Of a DNA stretch of 64,000 nucleotides, positions 41,823 to 51,202 are shown piece after piece. Both the position numbers and the translations under genes were made by a program. Source of the DNA: Marinobacter persicus. GTDB taxonomy: Bacteria; Pseudomonadota; Gammaproteobacteria; Pseudomonadales; Oleiphilaceae. Every line of letters starts with the position of its first letter. Position 1 is the first letter of the stretch. The stretch is from the NCBI RefSeq assembly GCF_002934325.1, contig NZ_PTIV01000008.1, positions 51,621 through 115,620 of the forward strand. Reading direction: 5' to 3'. The notes beneath the pieces were generated by a model that was not told the DNA's origin, did no database searches, and saw nothing but the letters and a program-made list of their open reading frames with translations.

Positions 41823-42749
41823 TTACTCCTCGATGATGGCGGAGCGGTCTTCGCCGCCCAGGGCCTCCAGCAGGCCGGGCACCATGCGGGACAATTCCAG
41901 GGTCATGAGGGTAAAGGCTGCGTCGAATTTGGCCACGGCATCGTCTGTATCCACGTCCTCCAGCTGTTCCTGAAGGGACTCGCCGAACTTCAAACGGCGA
42001 ATGCCGAGTTCCTCATCCAGCACGAATGAGACATTGTCGTCCCAGGTCAGTGCCAGTTTGGTGACCTGCATGCCGGCCTCCAGGTGGTTGCGGATCTCGT
42101 CGGCTTTCAGGTCCAGTCCTTTGCAGCGCACCACGCCACCGTCTTCGGATGGATCTTTCAGCTCGCATTCGCTACCCAGAACCACGGTGGCCGGGTGATC
42201 GACGGTTTCCGCCAGCCATCCGGTGAATGTGAACGCCGGTGACTGTTCGACCACCGGCGGCCGTACCGGCAGGGAGCCGAGACTTTTGCGCAGGGTGGAG
42301 GCCAGATCTTCGGCCTGTTTGGCAGAGCCGGCATCCACCACCAGCAGGCCATCCTGTGGCGCCAGATAGGCATAGCAGCGGCGGTTGCGGGAAAAGGCCT
42401 GGGGCAGCATTTCCAGCATTACCTGCTCTTTGATCTCGTCTTTTTCCTTGCGCCGGACTTTGCGGCCCTGTTCCAGTTCAATGGCCTCGGCGCGCTCCTC
42501 TACGGCTTCCTTGACCACGGGGCCTGGCAGTATTTTCTCTTCCTTGCGCAGGGCGATCAGGTGGTAGCCATTGGCGCTGTGCACCAGCTGCTCACCATGC
42601 TTACCCAGTGGCGGCACCCAGCCTGAGCGCGTGGTTTCCTGCGGGCCGCAGGGTTTGAAGGCGTCGGCCTGCAGTTGCTCTTCCAGCGCTTCGGCCGAGA
42701 TGTCGAAGGGCTTGGTAAAACGGAAAATTCGGGCGTTACGGAACCACAT
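41823..42749 (-). CDS. rdgC: Recombination-associated protein RdgC
   Basis: 308 aa ring-forming DNA-binding protein that limits RecA activity and is associated with the nucleoid. The start MWFRNARIFRFTKPFD and the blocks GWVPPLGKHGEQLVHSANGYHLIALRKEEKILPGPVVKE and GSECELKDPSEDGGVVRCKGLDL are characteristic. Cytoplasmic. The small DUF2788 gene lies 30 bases upstream on the same strand and could share the transcript. Confidence 0.95.
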   Translation of the reverse strand: MWFRNARIFRFTKPFDISAEALEEQLQADAFKPCGPQETTRSGWVPPLGKHGEQLVHSANGYHLIALRKEEKILPGPVVKEAVEERAEAIELEQGRKVRRKEKDEIKEQVMLEMLPQAFSRNRRCYAYLAPQDGLLVVDAGSAKQAEDLASTLRKSLGSLPVRPPVVEQSPAFTFTGWLAETVDHPATVVLGSECELKDPSEDGGVVRCKGLDLKADEIRNHLEAGMQVTKLALTWDDNVSFVLDEELGIRRLKFGESLQEQLEDVDTDDAVAKFDAAFTLMTLELSRMVPGLLEALGGEDRSAIIEE

Positions 42750-42779
42750 TAGGGTTAGCTATCCTTTTGCCTGGGCAGA

Positions 42780-42980
42780 TCAGATCTGAATGATTTCGAC
42801 CAGAACGGTCTTGATGATGAAGCCTACAACCCCTGCTCCCAGTACGGTGAACAGGGCCATGGTGCCAAACTTTCCGGCATTGGATTTCTTGGCCAGGTCC
42901 CAGACGATGAAACCCATCCAGGCAATAAGGCCGGTCAGAAGCACCAGCATGGCGATCTGGGAAAAAACTGCTTCGTTCAT
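42780..42980 (-). CDS. DUF2788 small membrane protein
   Basis: 66 aa with two transmembrane helices (AMLVLLTGLIAWMGFIVWDLA and MALFTVLGAGVVGFIIKTVLVEII) joined by KKSNAGKFG, matching the DUF2788 family common in Pseudomonas and Marinobacter. Function unknown. The ATG has ggagacat upstream. It is placed between yaaA and rdgC. Confidence 0.85.
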   Translation of the reverse strand: MNEAVFSQIAMLVLLTGLIAWMGFIVWDLAKKSNAGKFGTMALFTVLGAGVVGFIIKTVLVEIIQI

Positions 42981-43033
42981 GATGTCTCCGATATCAACTG
43001 AAAACTTTGAGCCAGTAAGGTCAGGACGGGCAA

Positions 43034-43804
43034 TTACTGTTCGTCGCGCAGGAAAACCCAGTTGTTGTTATCGGATTGGTCTTCGCTGAAATAGTAGCCG
43101 TCCAGGTTGAATCCTTTCAGGTCTTCCGCCTTGTTGATCTGGTTCTGGATGGCGTAGCGGCACATCAGACCGCGGGCTTTTTTAGCATAGAAGCTGATCA
43201 TTTTGTACTTACCGTTTTTCCAGTCCTTGAACTGGGGGGTGATCAGCCGGGCGTCCAGTTCTCTCTTCTTGACGCTCTTGAAGTATTCGTTGGAGGCCAG
43301 GTTAACCAGTACCTGATCGTCCTCGGCCAGTTGCTGGTTCAGGGCCTCGGTGATTTTGCTGCCCCAGAACGCATAAAGGTCCTTGCCGCGCGTGTTCTCA
43401 AACTTGGTGCCCATCTCCAGGCGATAGGGTTGCATCAGGTCCAGCGGCTTCAGCAAGCCGTACAGTCCGGAGAGGATGCGCAGGTGTTTCTGGGCGAACT
43501 GGAAATCGTCTTCGCTGAAACTTTCGGCATCGAGCCCTGTATAGACATCACCCTTAAACGCCAGTACCGCCTGGCGGGCGTTGTCCGGGGTGAACGGCGT
43601 GTGCCAGTTCTGGAAACGCTCCGCGTTCAGTTGGCCGAGCTTGTCGCTGATGTCCATCAGGTTGCAGATCTGGTGCGGCTCCAGTTCCTTGAGCTGGTCG
43701 ATCAGTTCACAGGCGTCGTCCAGGAAATCCGGTTGGGTATGGGTTTCCGTTGCCAACGGGCTTTCGTAATCCAGCGTCTTGGCAGGTGAGATGATCATCA
43801 GCAT
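43034..43804 (-). CDS. yaaA: Peroxide stress protein YaaA
   Basis: 256 aa, standard length for YaaA (DUF328/UPF0246). It starts [17 protein letters not shown] and contains FNGDVYTGL-like [42 protein letters not shown] and the basic [15 protein letters not shown]. In E. coli YaaA limits free iron and oxidative DNA damage under peroxide and binds DNA. Cytoplasmic. It stands 13 bases downstream of the glutaredoxin-like gene. Confidence 0.95.
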   Translation of the reverse strand: MLMIISPAKTLDYESPLATETHTQPDFLDDACELIDQLKELEPHQICNLMDISDKLGQLNAERFQNWHTPFTPDNARQAVLAFKGDVYTGLDAESFSEDDFQFAQKHLRILSGLYGLLKPLDLMQPYRLEMGTKFENTRGKDLYAFWGSKITEALNQQLAEDDQVLVNLASNEYFKSVKKRELDARLITPQFKDWKNGKYKMISFYAKKARGLMCRYAIQNQINKAEDLKGFNLDGYYFSEDQSDNNNWVFLRDEQ

Positions 43805-43817
43805 TGGTGGCAGTTCC

Positions 43818-44051
43818 TCATTGCAGAAACGTCAGTAACTGGTCTTTGGTAAACGGCCAGTCCAGCTCCGCGCCGGTGTCGTTACGCCGCAACACAGGGA
43901 TGCGGGTGCCATAACGTTCCACCAGCGCTTCAGACTGGGCGATGTCCACCACATCCACGGGAATGGGCTCTGGCATGGGCGTCTGTACCAGCAGAGACTC
44001 GGCCAGTTCGCAGAGGTGGCATTGGGCAGTGGTATAGAACAGTAATTCCAT
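43818..44051 (-). CDS. Glutaredoxin-like protein (DUF836)
   Basis: 77 aa thioredoxin fold with a CxxC motif close to the start ([21 protein letters not shown]) and the cis-Pro region [12 protein letters not shown]836 proteins are small, often annotated glutaredoxins of unknown target. The start overlaps the yciK stop by one base (TAATG), so the two are translationally coupled. Confidence 0.88.
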   Translation of the reverse strand: MELLFYTTAQCHLCELAESLLVQTPMPEPIPVDVVDIAQSEALVERYGTRIPVLRRNDTGAELDWPFTKDQLLTFLQ

Positions 44052-44803
44052 TACTTTTTCGGCTGCGCGTCGATTTGTTGGCCATTGACGCCCCGGCTGT
44101 CCTTACCCATGAGGTACAGGTAGACCGGCATCAGAGCCTCTGGTTTCGGATTCTTGTTGGGGTCTTCCGCCGGGTAGGCCAGCATCCGCATGCCGGTGCG
44201 GGTTGCGCCCGGGTTCAGGCTGTTGACGCGAATGTTGTGGCGTTCGTCGTCCAGTTCGTCAGCCAGCAATTGGGTCAGGCCCTCGATGGCAAACTTGGAC
44301 ACGGCATAGGCACCCCAATAGGCCCGGGCCTGTCGGCCCACGCCGGAAGAGGTAAAGATCATTGAGGCATCGGTGGACTTGCGCAGCAGCGGAATCATGG
44401 CCCGGCTCAGCAGAAACGGAGCAGTGGCGTTCACCTGCATGACACGGTTCCAGGTTGCCGGGTCGTACAGTTCAACCGGGCTGCGGTCACCAAGCATGCC
44501 GGCGTTGTGCAGCAGGCCATCCAGGCGACCGAAGTTGTCTTCGATGGTCATGGCCAGCTCTTCGTATTCTTTCACCGCAGCGCCTTCGAAATTCATGGGC
44601 ACAATGGCAGGCTGTGGATAGCCGGCGGCCTCAATTTCGTCGTAGATGTCTTCCAGACGCTCCACTGTGCGGCCCACCAGGATTACCGTGGCGCCATGGG
44701 CGGCGTAGGCCATGGCAGCCGCCCGGCCAATACCGCTGCCGGCGCCGGTGACCATGATGATGTGGTCTTTGAGAAGATCGGCAGGTGCCTGGTAATCGTG
44801 CAT
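44051..44803 (-). CDS. yciK: Short-chain dehydrogenase YciK
   Basis: 250 aa NAD(P)-dependent SDR. The cofactor loop is VTGAGSGIGRAAAMAYA (18-34), LLHNAGMLGD corresponds to NNAG, the catalytic Ser lies in IFTSSGVGRQ and YxxxK is YAVSK. It matches YciK-type oxidoreductases found downstream of mupP in Pseudomonas. Substrate unknown. mupP lies 60 bases upstream. Confidence 0.92.
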   Translation of the reverse strand: MHDYQAPADLLKDHIIMVTGAGSGIGRAAAMAYAAHGATVILVGRTVERLEDIYDEIEAAGYPQPAIVPMNFEGAAVKEYEELAMTIEDNFGRLDGLLHNAGMLGDRSPVELYDPATWNRVMQVNATAPFLLSRAMIPLLRKSTDASMIFTSSGVGRQARAYWGAYAVSKFAIEGLTQLLADELDDERHNIRVNSLNPGATRTGMRMLAYPAEDPNKNPKPEALMPVYLYLMGKDSRGVNGQQIDAQPKK

Positions 44804-44863
44804 AACCTGTCTCCGTGTTCAGGCGACCCGGCCCGGAAGGCCGGTGGTGAAATTGAATGGCGC

Positions 44864-45535
44864 CTATTGTAACAGCTTTGCCAGGTCGTTGACGGTGTCG
44901 GCAATGATATCGGCCTGCCAGCGTTCGATGCTCTCGGGTTCTTCAATATAGCCGTAGCGCACGGCAATGGTGCGCATGCCGGCGTTTCTGCCGGCTTCAA
45001 TGTCGCGTTCGTGATCACCGACATAGACAGATTTTATCGGTTCTACCCGTATCTGACGGCAGGCGAGATGCAGGGATTCGGGGTGGGGCTTTCGTTCGGT
45101 GACGTGGTCCGGGCACACGAGGGCAGAGCAACGTTGGGCGAGCCCAAGGGCGACTATCAGGGGTTCTGCGAAACGGGCCGGCTTGTTGGTGACAATGCCC
45201 CAGGGGATGCCCCTGGCTTCGAGTGCCAGCAGCACTTCATCCATGCCTTCAAACAGCGTGGTTTCCACCGCCACACCGGCCTCGTACAGGTCCAGGAACG
45301 CGGCGTGTTTTTCGGCGTAGTCTTCGTGATCGGGTTCCAATCCAAAGCCAACGCGAATCATGGCACGGGCGCCGTTGGAGACCGAGCGCCGGATCTGTTC
45401 AGGCGGCAGTGGCGGCAGCCCGTGTTGTTGGCGCAACAGGTTCAGGCAGCGGATGAAATCCGGAGCCGTGTCGATCAGCGTGCCGTCCAGGTCAAACAGG
45501 ACGGCAGCTGGTGCTTGTTCAGCTTTCACGGGCAT
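44864..45535 (-). CDS. mupP: N-acetylmuramic acid 6-phosphate phosphatase MupP
   Basis: 223 aa HAD phosphatase with motif [16 protein letters not shown], motif II VTNKP and motif III/IV KPHPESL...[17 protein letters not shown]. Position between ubiG and yciK is that of Pseudomonas MupP, which dephosphorylates MurNAc-6-P in the peptidoglycan recycling bypass that avoids MurB. Paralogous phosphoglycolate phosphatase (Gph) is the alternative, but the neighbourhood favours MupP. It overlaps ubiG by 17 bases. Confidence 0.88.
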   Translation of the reverse strand: MPVKAEQAPAAVLFDLDGTLIDTAPDFIRCLNLLRQQHGLPPLPPEQIRRSVSNGARAMIRVGFGLEPDHEDYAEKHAAFLDLYEAGVAVETTLFEGMDEVLLALEARGIPWGIVTNKPARFAEPLIVALGLAQRCSALVCPDHVTERKPHPESLHLACRQIRVEPIKSVYVGDHERDIEAGRNAGMRTIAVRYGYIEEPESIERWQADIIADTVNDLAKLLQ

Positions 45536-46235
45536 CCTGGGCGTGCATCAGGTAATTGACGTCAACATCCCGGCCCAGTTTGTAGACTTTGGTGACCGGG
45601 TTGTAGCTCATGCCAGTCAACTCCCGGACTTCCAGGCCAGCGTGACGCAGGTAATCGGACATTTCCGATGGCCGGATGAACTTTTTCCATTCGTGGGTGC
45701 CCTTGGGCAGCATTTTCATGACGTACTCAGCGCCTACGATGGCAAACAGGAAGGATTTCGGATTCCGGTTGATGGTCGACACGAACAAGTGGCCGCCGGG
45801 TTTGAGAAGAGCGGCGCAGGCACTGATCACGGAGCCGGGATCGGGCACGTGCTCCAGCATTTCCAGGCAGGTGACGGCGTCATACTGGCCAGCGTGCTCC
45901 GGGTCCCGGGCCAGCTCTTCCACGGTGATCCGGCGGTAGGTGACGTCCACGCCGGAATCCAGGCTGTGGAGTTTGGCGACCGACAGGGGGGCTTCGCCCA
46001 TGTCGATGCCGGTCACGTGCGCGCCCCTCAGCGCCATGCCTTCGGACAGCAAACCGCCGCCGCAACCAACGTCCACAACGCGCTTGCCAGCCAGTGAGAT
46101 GCGTTCATCGATATAGTTGAGACGCAATGGGTTGATGTCGTGCAGGGGCTTGAACTCACTGGTCGGGTCCCACCAGCGGCTGGCCAGGGCTTCAAACTTG
46201 GCGATCTCGTCGTGATCGATGTTCTGGTTGTTCAT
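45519..46235 (-). CDS. ubiG: Ubiquinone biosynthesis O-methyltransferase UbiG
   Basis: 238 aa SAM-dependent methyltransferase carrying out both O-methylations in ubiquinone synthesis. SAM loop: [28 protein letters not shown]; then [18 protein letters not shown] and [26 protein letters not shown], which are diagnostic. N-terminal [29 protein letters not shown] is typical. mtaD is 19 bases upstream on the same strand. Confidence 0.96.
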   Translation of the reverse strand: MNNQNIDHDEIAKFEALASRWWDPTSEFKPLHDINPLRLNYIDERISLAGKRVVDVGCGGGLLSEGMALRGAHVTGIDMGEAPLSVAKLHSLDSGVDVTYRRITVEELARDPEHAGQYDAVTCLEMLEHVPDPGSVISACAALLKPGGHLFVSTINRNPKSFLFAIVGAEYVMKMLPKGTHEWKKFIRPSEMSDYLRHAGLEVRELTGMSYNPVTKVYKLGRDVDVNYLMHAQDARES

Positions 46236-46254
46236 GGGGTACCCCTGATAACGG

Positions 46255-47583
46255 TTAACTGAGAATCTGTTTGCGCCACTGGCTGACCCGAAGCGTCAGG
46301 TCCGGCATGTCGATGCGGGTCAGGCGGCCGTCCTGCAATTGAGGTACGCCGTTAATCCAACTGTGGCTTACCGCGCGACCATGGTTGCTGTACACCAGGT
46401 GGGAGGCGGGATCATACACCGGTTGAAGAAAGGGATCACTCAGATCCACGGCGATGACATCCGCCAGTTTGCCCGGCACCAACGAACCAAGTTCATGCTC
46501 CAGTCCCAGGGCCCGGGCACCGTTGATGGTGGCCATCGCCAGAGTCTGGTGCGCAGGCAGCGCAGACGCATCCTGGGCCACGGCCTTGGCAACCATCGCG
46601 GCGGTCTTGATCTCGCCGAACAGGTCCAGGTCATTGTTACTGGCGGCGCCGTCGGTGCCAATGGTGAGGTTGACGCCATGTTCCAGGAGCCGGTGTGCCG
46701 GGCAGAAGCCGCTGGCAAGCTTAAGGTTGGACTCGGGGCAGTGAACCACATGGGTGCCGCTGCGGGCCACCTGCTCCAGGTCGGCATCGTCGACCTGGGT
46801 CATGTGTACGCACTGGCTGTTGCTATTTAGGATGCCCAGATCCGCCATGCGGGCCACAGGGCGCTTACCGGTTGCCTTGAGGGCTTCGCGCACTTCAAAG
46901 GCGGTTTCGTGCAGATGAATCTGTAATGGCGCCCCGGTTTCCTGCGACAACTCCAGGGCAGCCGCCAACGGGCCATCAGAGACGGTGTAGGGAGCGTGGG
47001 GGCCAATGGCCGGCACGATATAATCATCGCCTTGCCACTGTTCAATCAATGCGGCGCCCTTGCTCAGGTATTCTTCGGGGCCGGAACCCCAGACGGTGGG
47101 TGTGTCCAGCAGCGGGAAGCAGATCTGGGCGCGCATGCCAACATCGTGGGCTGCCTGGGCAGTCACCTCGGGGAAAAAGTACATGTCGGAGAAGGTGGTG
47201 GTGCCTGTGCGTAGCATCTCCGCCATAGCCAGTCGGCTGCCATCGGCAACAAAGTTTTCGCTGACGAACCTGCCCTCGGCCGGCCAGATGTGGTCGTTCA
47301 GCCAGGTCATCAGGGGCAGGTCATCGGCCAATCCCCGGAACAGGGACATGGCGGTGTGCCCGTGGAGGTTGATCAGGCCGGGCATGACCACATGCTGATC
47401 CAGGTCCAGGGTTTCCCGGGTACGGTACTGATGATCCGCCTTGTCCTGGGGTAGAACATCGAGAATGCGGGTGCCCCGCAGAATGACTGCCTGGTGTTCG
47501 AGCACCTGGCCAACGGGTGCCATGGGGATCAGCCAGCGGGCGTTGATTCGGGTGTCGGCTGCGGTGATGGTGTCTGCCGTCAT
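46255..47583 (-). CDS. mtaD: 5-methylthioadenosine/S-adenosylhomocysteine deaminase (TRZ/ATZ family)
   Basis: 442 aa amidohydrolase. Zinc ligands H74 and H76 in [13 protein letters not shown], then [21 protein letters not shown] with the next His and Glu, [11 protein letters not shown] and [17 protein letters not shown] with the metal Asp. It deaminates MTA (or SAH) to the inosine form. In Pseudomonas the product enters methionine salvage, and the divergent mtnA gene supports that role. Other TRZ/ATZ guanine-type deaminases cannot be excluded on sequence alone. Confidence 0.9.
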   Translation of the reverse strand: MTADTITAADTRINARWLIPMAPVGQVLEHQAVILRGTRILDVLPQDKADHQYRTRETLDLDQHVVMPGLINLHGHTAMSLFRGLADDLPLMTWLNDHIWPAEGRFVSENFVADGSRLAMAEMLRTGTTTFSDMYFFPEVTAQAAHDVGMRAQICFPLLDTPTVWGSGPEEYLSKGAALIEQWQGDDYIVPAIGPHAPYTVSDGPLAAALELSQETGAPLQIHLHETAFEVREALKATGKRPVARMADLGILNSNSQCVHMTQVDDADLEQVARSGTHVVHCPESNLKLASGFCPAHRLLEHGVNLTIGTDGAASNNDLDLFGEIKTAAMVAKAVAQDASALPAHQTLAMATINGARALGLEHELGSLVPGKLADVIAVDLSDPFLQPVYDPASHLVYSNHGRAVSHSWINGVPQLQDGRLTRIDMPDLTLRVSQWRKQILS

Positions 47584-47744
47584 TGAGCTGCCTTGGGTTG
47601 GTGCGCAAGGGGCTGCGCCGGGAAGTTTAGTCGGAAAGTATAACCAGCGCTGTGTAGGTAGGACTACCCCTTATATAAGAGGCGGGTAATCTGTTGGGAT
47701 GACGGTATACTGCTTTTTTTATGTTGAGCGAGAGGATGTTGTCT

Positions 47745-48800
47745 ATGGTATCGACCGCGAATGACCTCAACGGCCAGGCCGTGGCCATGCGTTGGCATGG
47801 TGATCGACTGGAACTGTTGGACCAGCGCCTGTTGCCGGGTGAGGAAAAGTGGTTGACCACACAGAGGGCGTCAGAGGTGGCCCAATGTATCACCGACATG
47901 GTGGTGCGTGGCGCGCCGGCCATTGGCATTACCGCAGCTTACGGCGTGGTGTTGGCCGCCCGTTATGCTGGCGGTGGAGACTGGCAGGCGGAAATCAAAC
48001 AGGCGATTCGTGAACTGGCGGCGTCCCGGCCTACCGCCGTTAATCTGTTTTGGGCTCTGGAACGCATGGAAACGGTTTTCCATGGCTGTCATTCTCTGGC
48101 AGAGGCTCTGGAACGACTGGACGCCGAAGCGCGACGAATCCACGAGGAAGACGTAGCGGGCAACCAGGCCATGGCAGATTATGCCCTGGACGTTATGCAG
48201 CCTGAGAGCCCCATATCGGTTTTGACGCACTGCAATACCGGGGCTCTGGCCACTGGTGGTTACGGCACCGCCCTGGGCGTGATTCGCCGCCTGCATGAGA
48301 AGCAGTTGCTGGACCGGGTGTACGCGGATGAAACCCGGCCATGGTTGCAGGGTAGCCGGCTGACGGCCTGGGAACTGGCGCGGGATAGTATTCCGGTGAC
48401 TCTGAATGCCGATGGTGCCGCAGCCTCGATCCTGGCCTCAGGCAAGGTGAAGTGGGTGGTGGTCGGTGCCGACCGGATCACGGCCAATGGCGATGTGGCC
48501 AATAAGATAGGCACTTACAGCCTGGCGGTGTTGGCGCGGCACCACAAGGTGAAGTTCATGGTTGTCGCACCCTCCAGCACCGTGGACATGGCGCTGGCCG
48601 AAGGCAGGGATATTCCCATTGAGGAACGTGACGGCGCGGAAGTCAGGGAAATGGGGGGCAGGCAGCTGGCGCCTGCGGGCATCCGGGTGTTCAATCCGGT
48701 ATTTGATGTGACGCCCGCCAATCTTATTGATGCCATTGTGACTGAAAAGGGTGCTGTGCATAACCCGAACATTACCGGGATGAACGCGCTTTTCGGGTAA
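47745..48800 (+). CDS. mtnA: Methylthioribose-1-phosphate isomerase MtnA
   Basis: 351 aa eIF2B-alpha-like isomerase converting methylthioribose-1-phosphate to methylthioribulose-1-phosphate in methionine salvage. Catalytic Cys in [19 protein letters not shown] and Asp in [40 protein letters not shown] and [20 protein letters not shown] are also typical. ATG 47745 is preferred to 47721 because gagagga lies just upstream. It diverges from mtaD. Confidence 0.94.
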   Translation: MVSTANDLNGQAVAMRWHGDRLELLDQRLLPGEEKWLTTQRASEVAQCITDMVVRGAPAIGITAAYGVVLAARYAGGGDWQAEIKQAIRELAASRPTAVNLFWALERMETVFHGCHSLAEALERLDAEARRIHEEDVAGNQAMADYALDVMQPESPISVLTHCNTGALATGGYGTALGVIRRLHEKQLLDRVYADETRPWLQGSRLTAWELARDSIPVTLNADGAAASILASGKVKWVVVGADRITANGDVANKIGTYSLAVLARHHKVKFMVVAPSSTVDMALAEGRDIPIEERDGAEVREMGGRQLAPAGIRVFNPVFDVTPANLIDAIVTEKGAVHNPNITGMNALFG

Positions 48801-48817
48801 AGGTCGGAGGATTGTGA

Positions 48818-48846
48818 CCGCCGAACGGGTTATTCCCGCCCGGCGG
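48818..48846. terminator. Hairpin between convergent mtnA and prc
   Basis: CCGCCG at 48818-48823 pairs with CGGCGG at 48841-48846, and an inner CGGG/CCCG stem lies within. It is 17 bases after mtnA and 26 bases from the prc 3' end. No T tract, so a shared structural end rather than a certain terminator. Confidence 0.45.
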
Positions 48847-48872
48847 CTCTCATTGAGTCCGGTTGGATGGGT

Positions 48873-51047
48873 TTACTGGGCGCTGGTCTGTACCGCAAAT
48901 TGCGAAGAGCCAAGGATGGATGCCATGTTCTGGTCCATCTTGAGCAGGTCCGCCATGATGTGGCCCCCTTCCCGAATGACGAAATCCAGTTCCTCATCTG
49001 TACTGTCGGGATCGGCTGCCTGCTGATCCCGCCAATCTTCCAGTTGGTCCAGTGTTTCGAACGGATCTTCTCCCTGAAGCTCCCTGCGAGTGTTGGCAAT
49101 TGTTAGCCGGGTCTGTTCAATTTCGCTGTGGCGCTTCTTGCGTTCATCCGAGTTCAGGGTGACGTAATCAATGGCGCGTTGTTTCTCCAGGAATTCGATT
49201 TCTTTTTGCAGCAGTTGAAATTCCGGGTTGGTGGCAAAACGTTTTTCGTGATTTTCCCGCAGTTGGTCAATGATTCCGCTGAAGTCGAAGTAGCGTGTGT
49301 GCGGTACAGCATCGATCTGGTCCCAGGGTAGGGCATGGTCAAGCGCATCCTCGCCAATGCGGGTCTTGTCCAGACGGGAGGGGATCTTGATATCCGGGAT
49401 GACCCCTTTGTGCTGGGTAGAGCCGCCGGATACCCGGTAAAACTTGGACTGGGTGATCTTCAACTGACCATGGTTAAGCGGCCTTACCGCTTGTACGGTG
49501 CCTTTTCCGAAGGTTTGGGAACCAACCACCAGGCCCCGTCCGTAATCCTGAATGGCACCGGCAAAGATCTCCGAAGCAGACGCGCTCATCCGGTTGACCA
49601 GCACCACCAGCGGGCCGTCGTAGGCCACCGACGGGTCCTGATCGGTGAGAACCTGCACCTCGTTGTTGGCGTTGCGGATCTGCACGGTCGGCCCCTGGTC
49701 AATGAACAGACCCACCAGGTCATTGGCTTCGTGCAGGGCGCCGCCGCCATTGTTGCGAAGGTCCATGACAATGCCATCAACACTGGCATCCTTCAGTTCA
49801 TTGATTAATTTCCTAACGTCACGGGTGGTGCTTTTGTAGTTGGGGTCACCCGCCTGCATGGCCTGGAAATCAGCGTAGAAGGTGGGAATGGTGATGACGC
49901 CAATGGTGTAGTCCTCACCGCCCCGTTCCAGTTCGATGATGTCCTTGCTGGCGCTCTGTTCTTCCAGCTTAACCTCGTCCCGCTTGATGACGATGGTACG
50001 GGTCAGGGTTTCATCGGTGGCACTGGCCGGAATCACTTCCAGGGTCACTTTTGAGTCCCGTGGGCCGCGAATCAGGTCGACGACTTCATCCAGCCGCCAA
50101 CCGATGACGTTAACGGGCTTTTCATCTTCCTGGGCCACGGAGACGATGCGGTCTGCCGGTTGCAACTGTCCCTGTTTGGCGGCGGGGCCGCCTGGCACCA
50201 GGCGAACCACTTTGGTGTACTCGTTGTCCGACTGGAGCACCGCACCGATACCCTCCAGGGAAAGGCTCATGTTGATGTTGAAGTTCTCTGACGTGCGTGG
50301 CGAGAAATAGGAAGTGTGCGGGTCCCACATGCTGGTGAAAGCATTCATGTACGCCTGGAAGGCATCCTCACTGCGGGCCTGGTAAGCGCGTTTGAGCTGG
50401 CCTTCGTAGCGTCGGCGCAGGTTATCTTCAATAGCCTCGTTGTCGGCGCCGTTCAGGCGCTGGGACAGCACGGCATTTTTGATGCGCTTGGTCCAGAGCT
50501 CGTCCAGGGCCGCCTGGTTCGCTTCCCAGGGTGTTTCAGAGCGATCAACACGGATTTGCTCGTCAGTGCTGAAGTCGAGTTGGCCAATGCCGTTGTTGAC
50601 CAGATCGAGGGCAAACTTCAGTCGCTCGATAACGCGTTGTTGTACCAGGTTGTAGACCTGGAACGCTGGCCGCAACTGACCGGTCCGCAGCGCTGGGCCC
50701 AGCACGTTACGGATGTCGGACAAGGCGTCGATGTCTTTTTGCGTCAGGTAGATGCGCTGGCCGTCGAGGTAATCAAGGTAAGACTCAAAGACATCGTCGG
50801 AGAGCTCATCGCTGACACTGAGGTCGCGAAAGTGAGTAAACTGAAGCTGCCGGGCAATCAGGATATTGGCGCGCGCCTGCTCCACGGTCGGCATGACCGG
50901 CTCATATTCCGTGGGTATTTCAATGTTCGCCTGCACGCCCGACAATCCCGGCATGAGCAGGGCCAGGGCAACCGCCGAGCAGAATCCGGTTGTTTTACCA
51001 ACAGGGCGGCGGGCGTAGCGGTTCATGAGCGTTTGCGCAATGGTCAT
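48873..51047 (-). CDS. prc: Tail-specific carboxy-terminal protease Prc/Tsp
   Basis: 724 aa periplasmic S41 protease with an N-terminal hydrophobic signal (FCSAVALALLMPGLSGVQA). A PDZ domain (about 245-330, SLEGIGAVLQSDNEYTKVVRLVPGGPAAKQGQLQPADRIVSV) precedes the catalytic core. The Ser-Lys dyad is in SASASEIFAGAIQDYG and GSQTFGKGTVQA, 25 residues apart as in E. coli Prc. The C-terminal DUF3340-like part is included. It processes or degrades periplasmic proteins by their C-termini. ATG 51047 has aggattgctt upstream. Confidence 0.94.
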   Translation of the reverse strand: MTIAQTLMNRYARRPVGKTTGFCSAVALALLMPGLSGVQANIEIPTEYEPVMPTVEQARANILIARQLQFTHFRDLSVSDELSDDVFESYLDYLDGQRIYLTQKDIDALSDIRNVLGPALRTGQLRPAFQVYNLVQQRVIERLKFALDLVNNGIGQLDFSTDEQIRVDRSETPWEANQAALDELWTKRIKNAVLSQRLNGADNEAIEDNLRRRYEGQLKRAYQARSEDAFQAYMNAFTSMWDPHTSYFSPRTSENFNINMSLSLEGIGAVLQSDNEYTKVVRLVPGGPAAKQGQLQPADRIVSVAQEDEKPVNVIGWRLDEVVDLIRGPRDSKVTLEVIPASATDETLTRTIVIKRDEVKLEEQSASKDIIELERGGEDYTIGVITIPTFYADFQAMQAGDPNYKSTTRDVRKLINELKDASVDGIVMDLRNNGGGALHEANDLVGLFIDQGPTVQIRNANNEVQVLTDQDPSVAYDGPLVVLVNRMSASASEIFAGAIQDYGRGLVVGSQTFGKGTVQAVRPLNHGQLKITQSKFYRVSGGSTQHKGVIPDIKIPSRLDKTRIGEDALDHALPWDQIDAVPHTRYFDFSGIIDQLRENHEKRFATNPEFQLLQKEIEFLEKQRAIDYVTLNSDERKKRHSEIEQTRLTIANTRRELQGEDPFETLDQLEDWRDQQAADPDSTDEELDFVIREGGHIMADLLKMDQNMASILGSSQFAVQTSAQ

Positions 51048-51202
51048 AAAGCAATCCTGACGAGCTGGGCAACAGGGCAGATTCGTGCCAGCGGGGCGTT
51101 TTCGAACCTGTAGCTGATCCGTTCATTGTAGGCAACCGCCAACCCCGTGACTACAAGTGGGGGCTGGCGGTTTGTGACAATCTGTCCATCGAACGGCGTG
51201 GA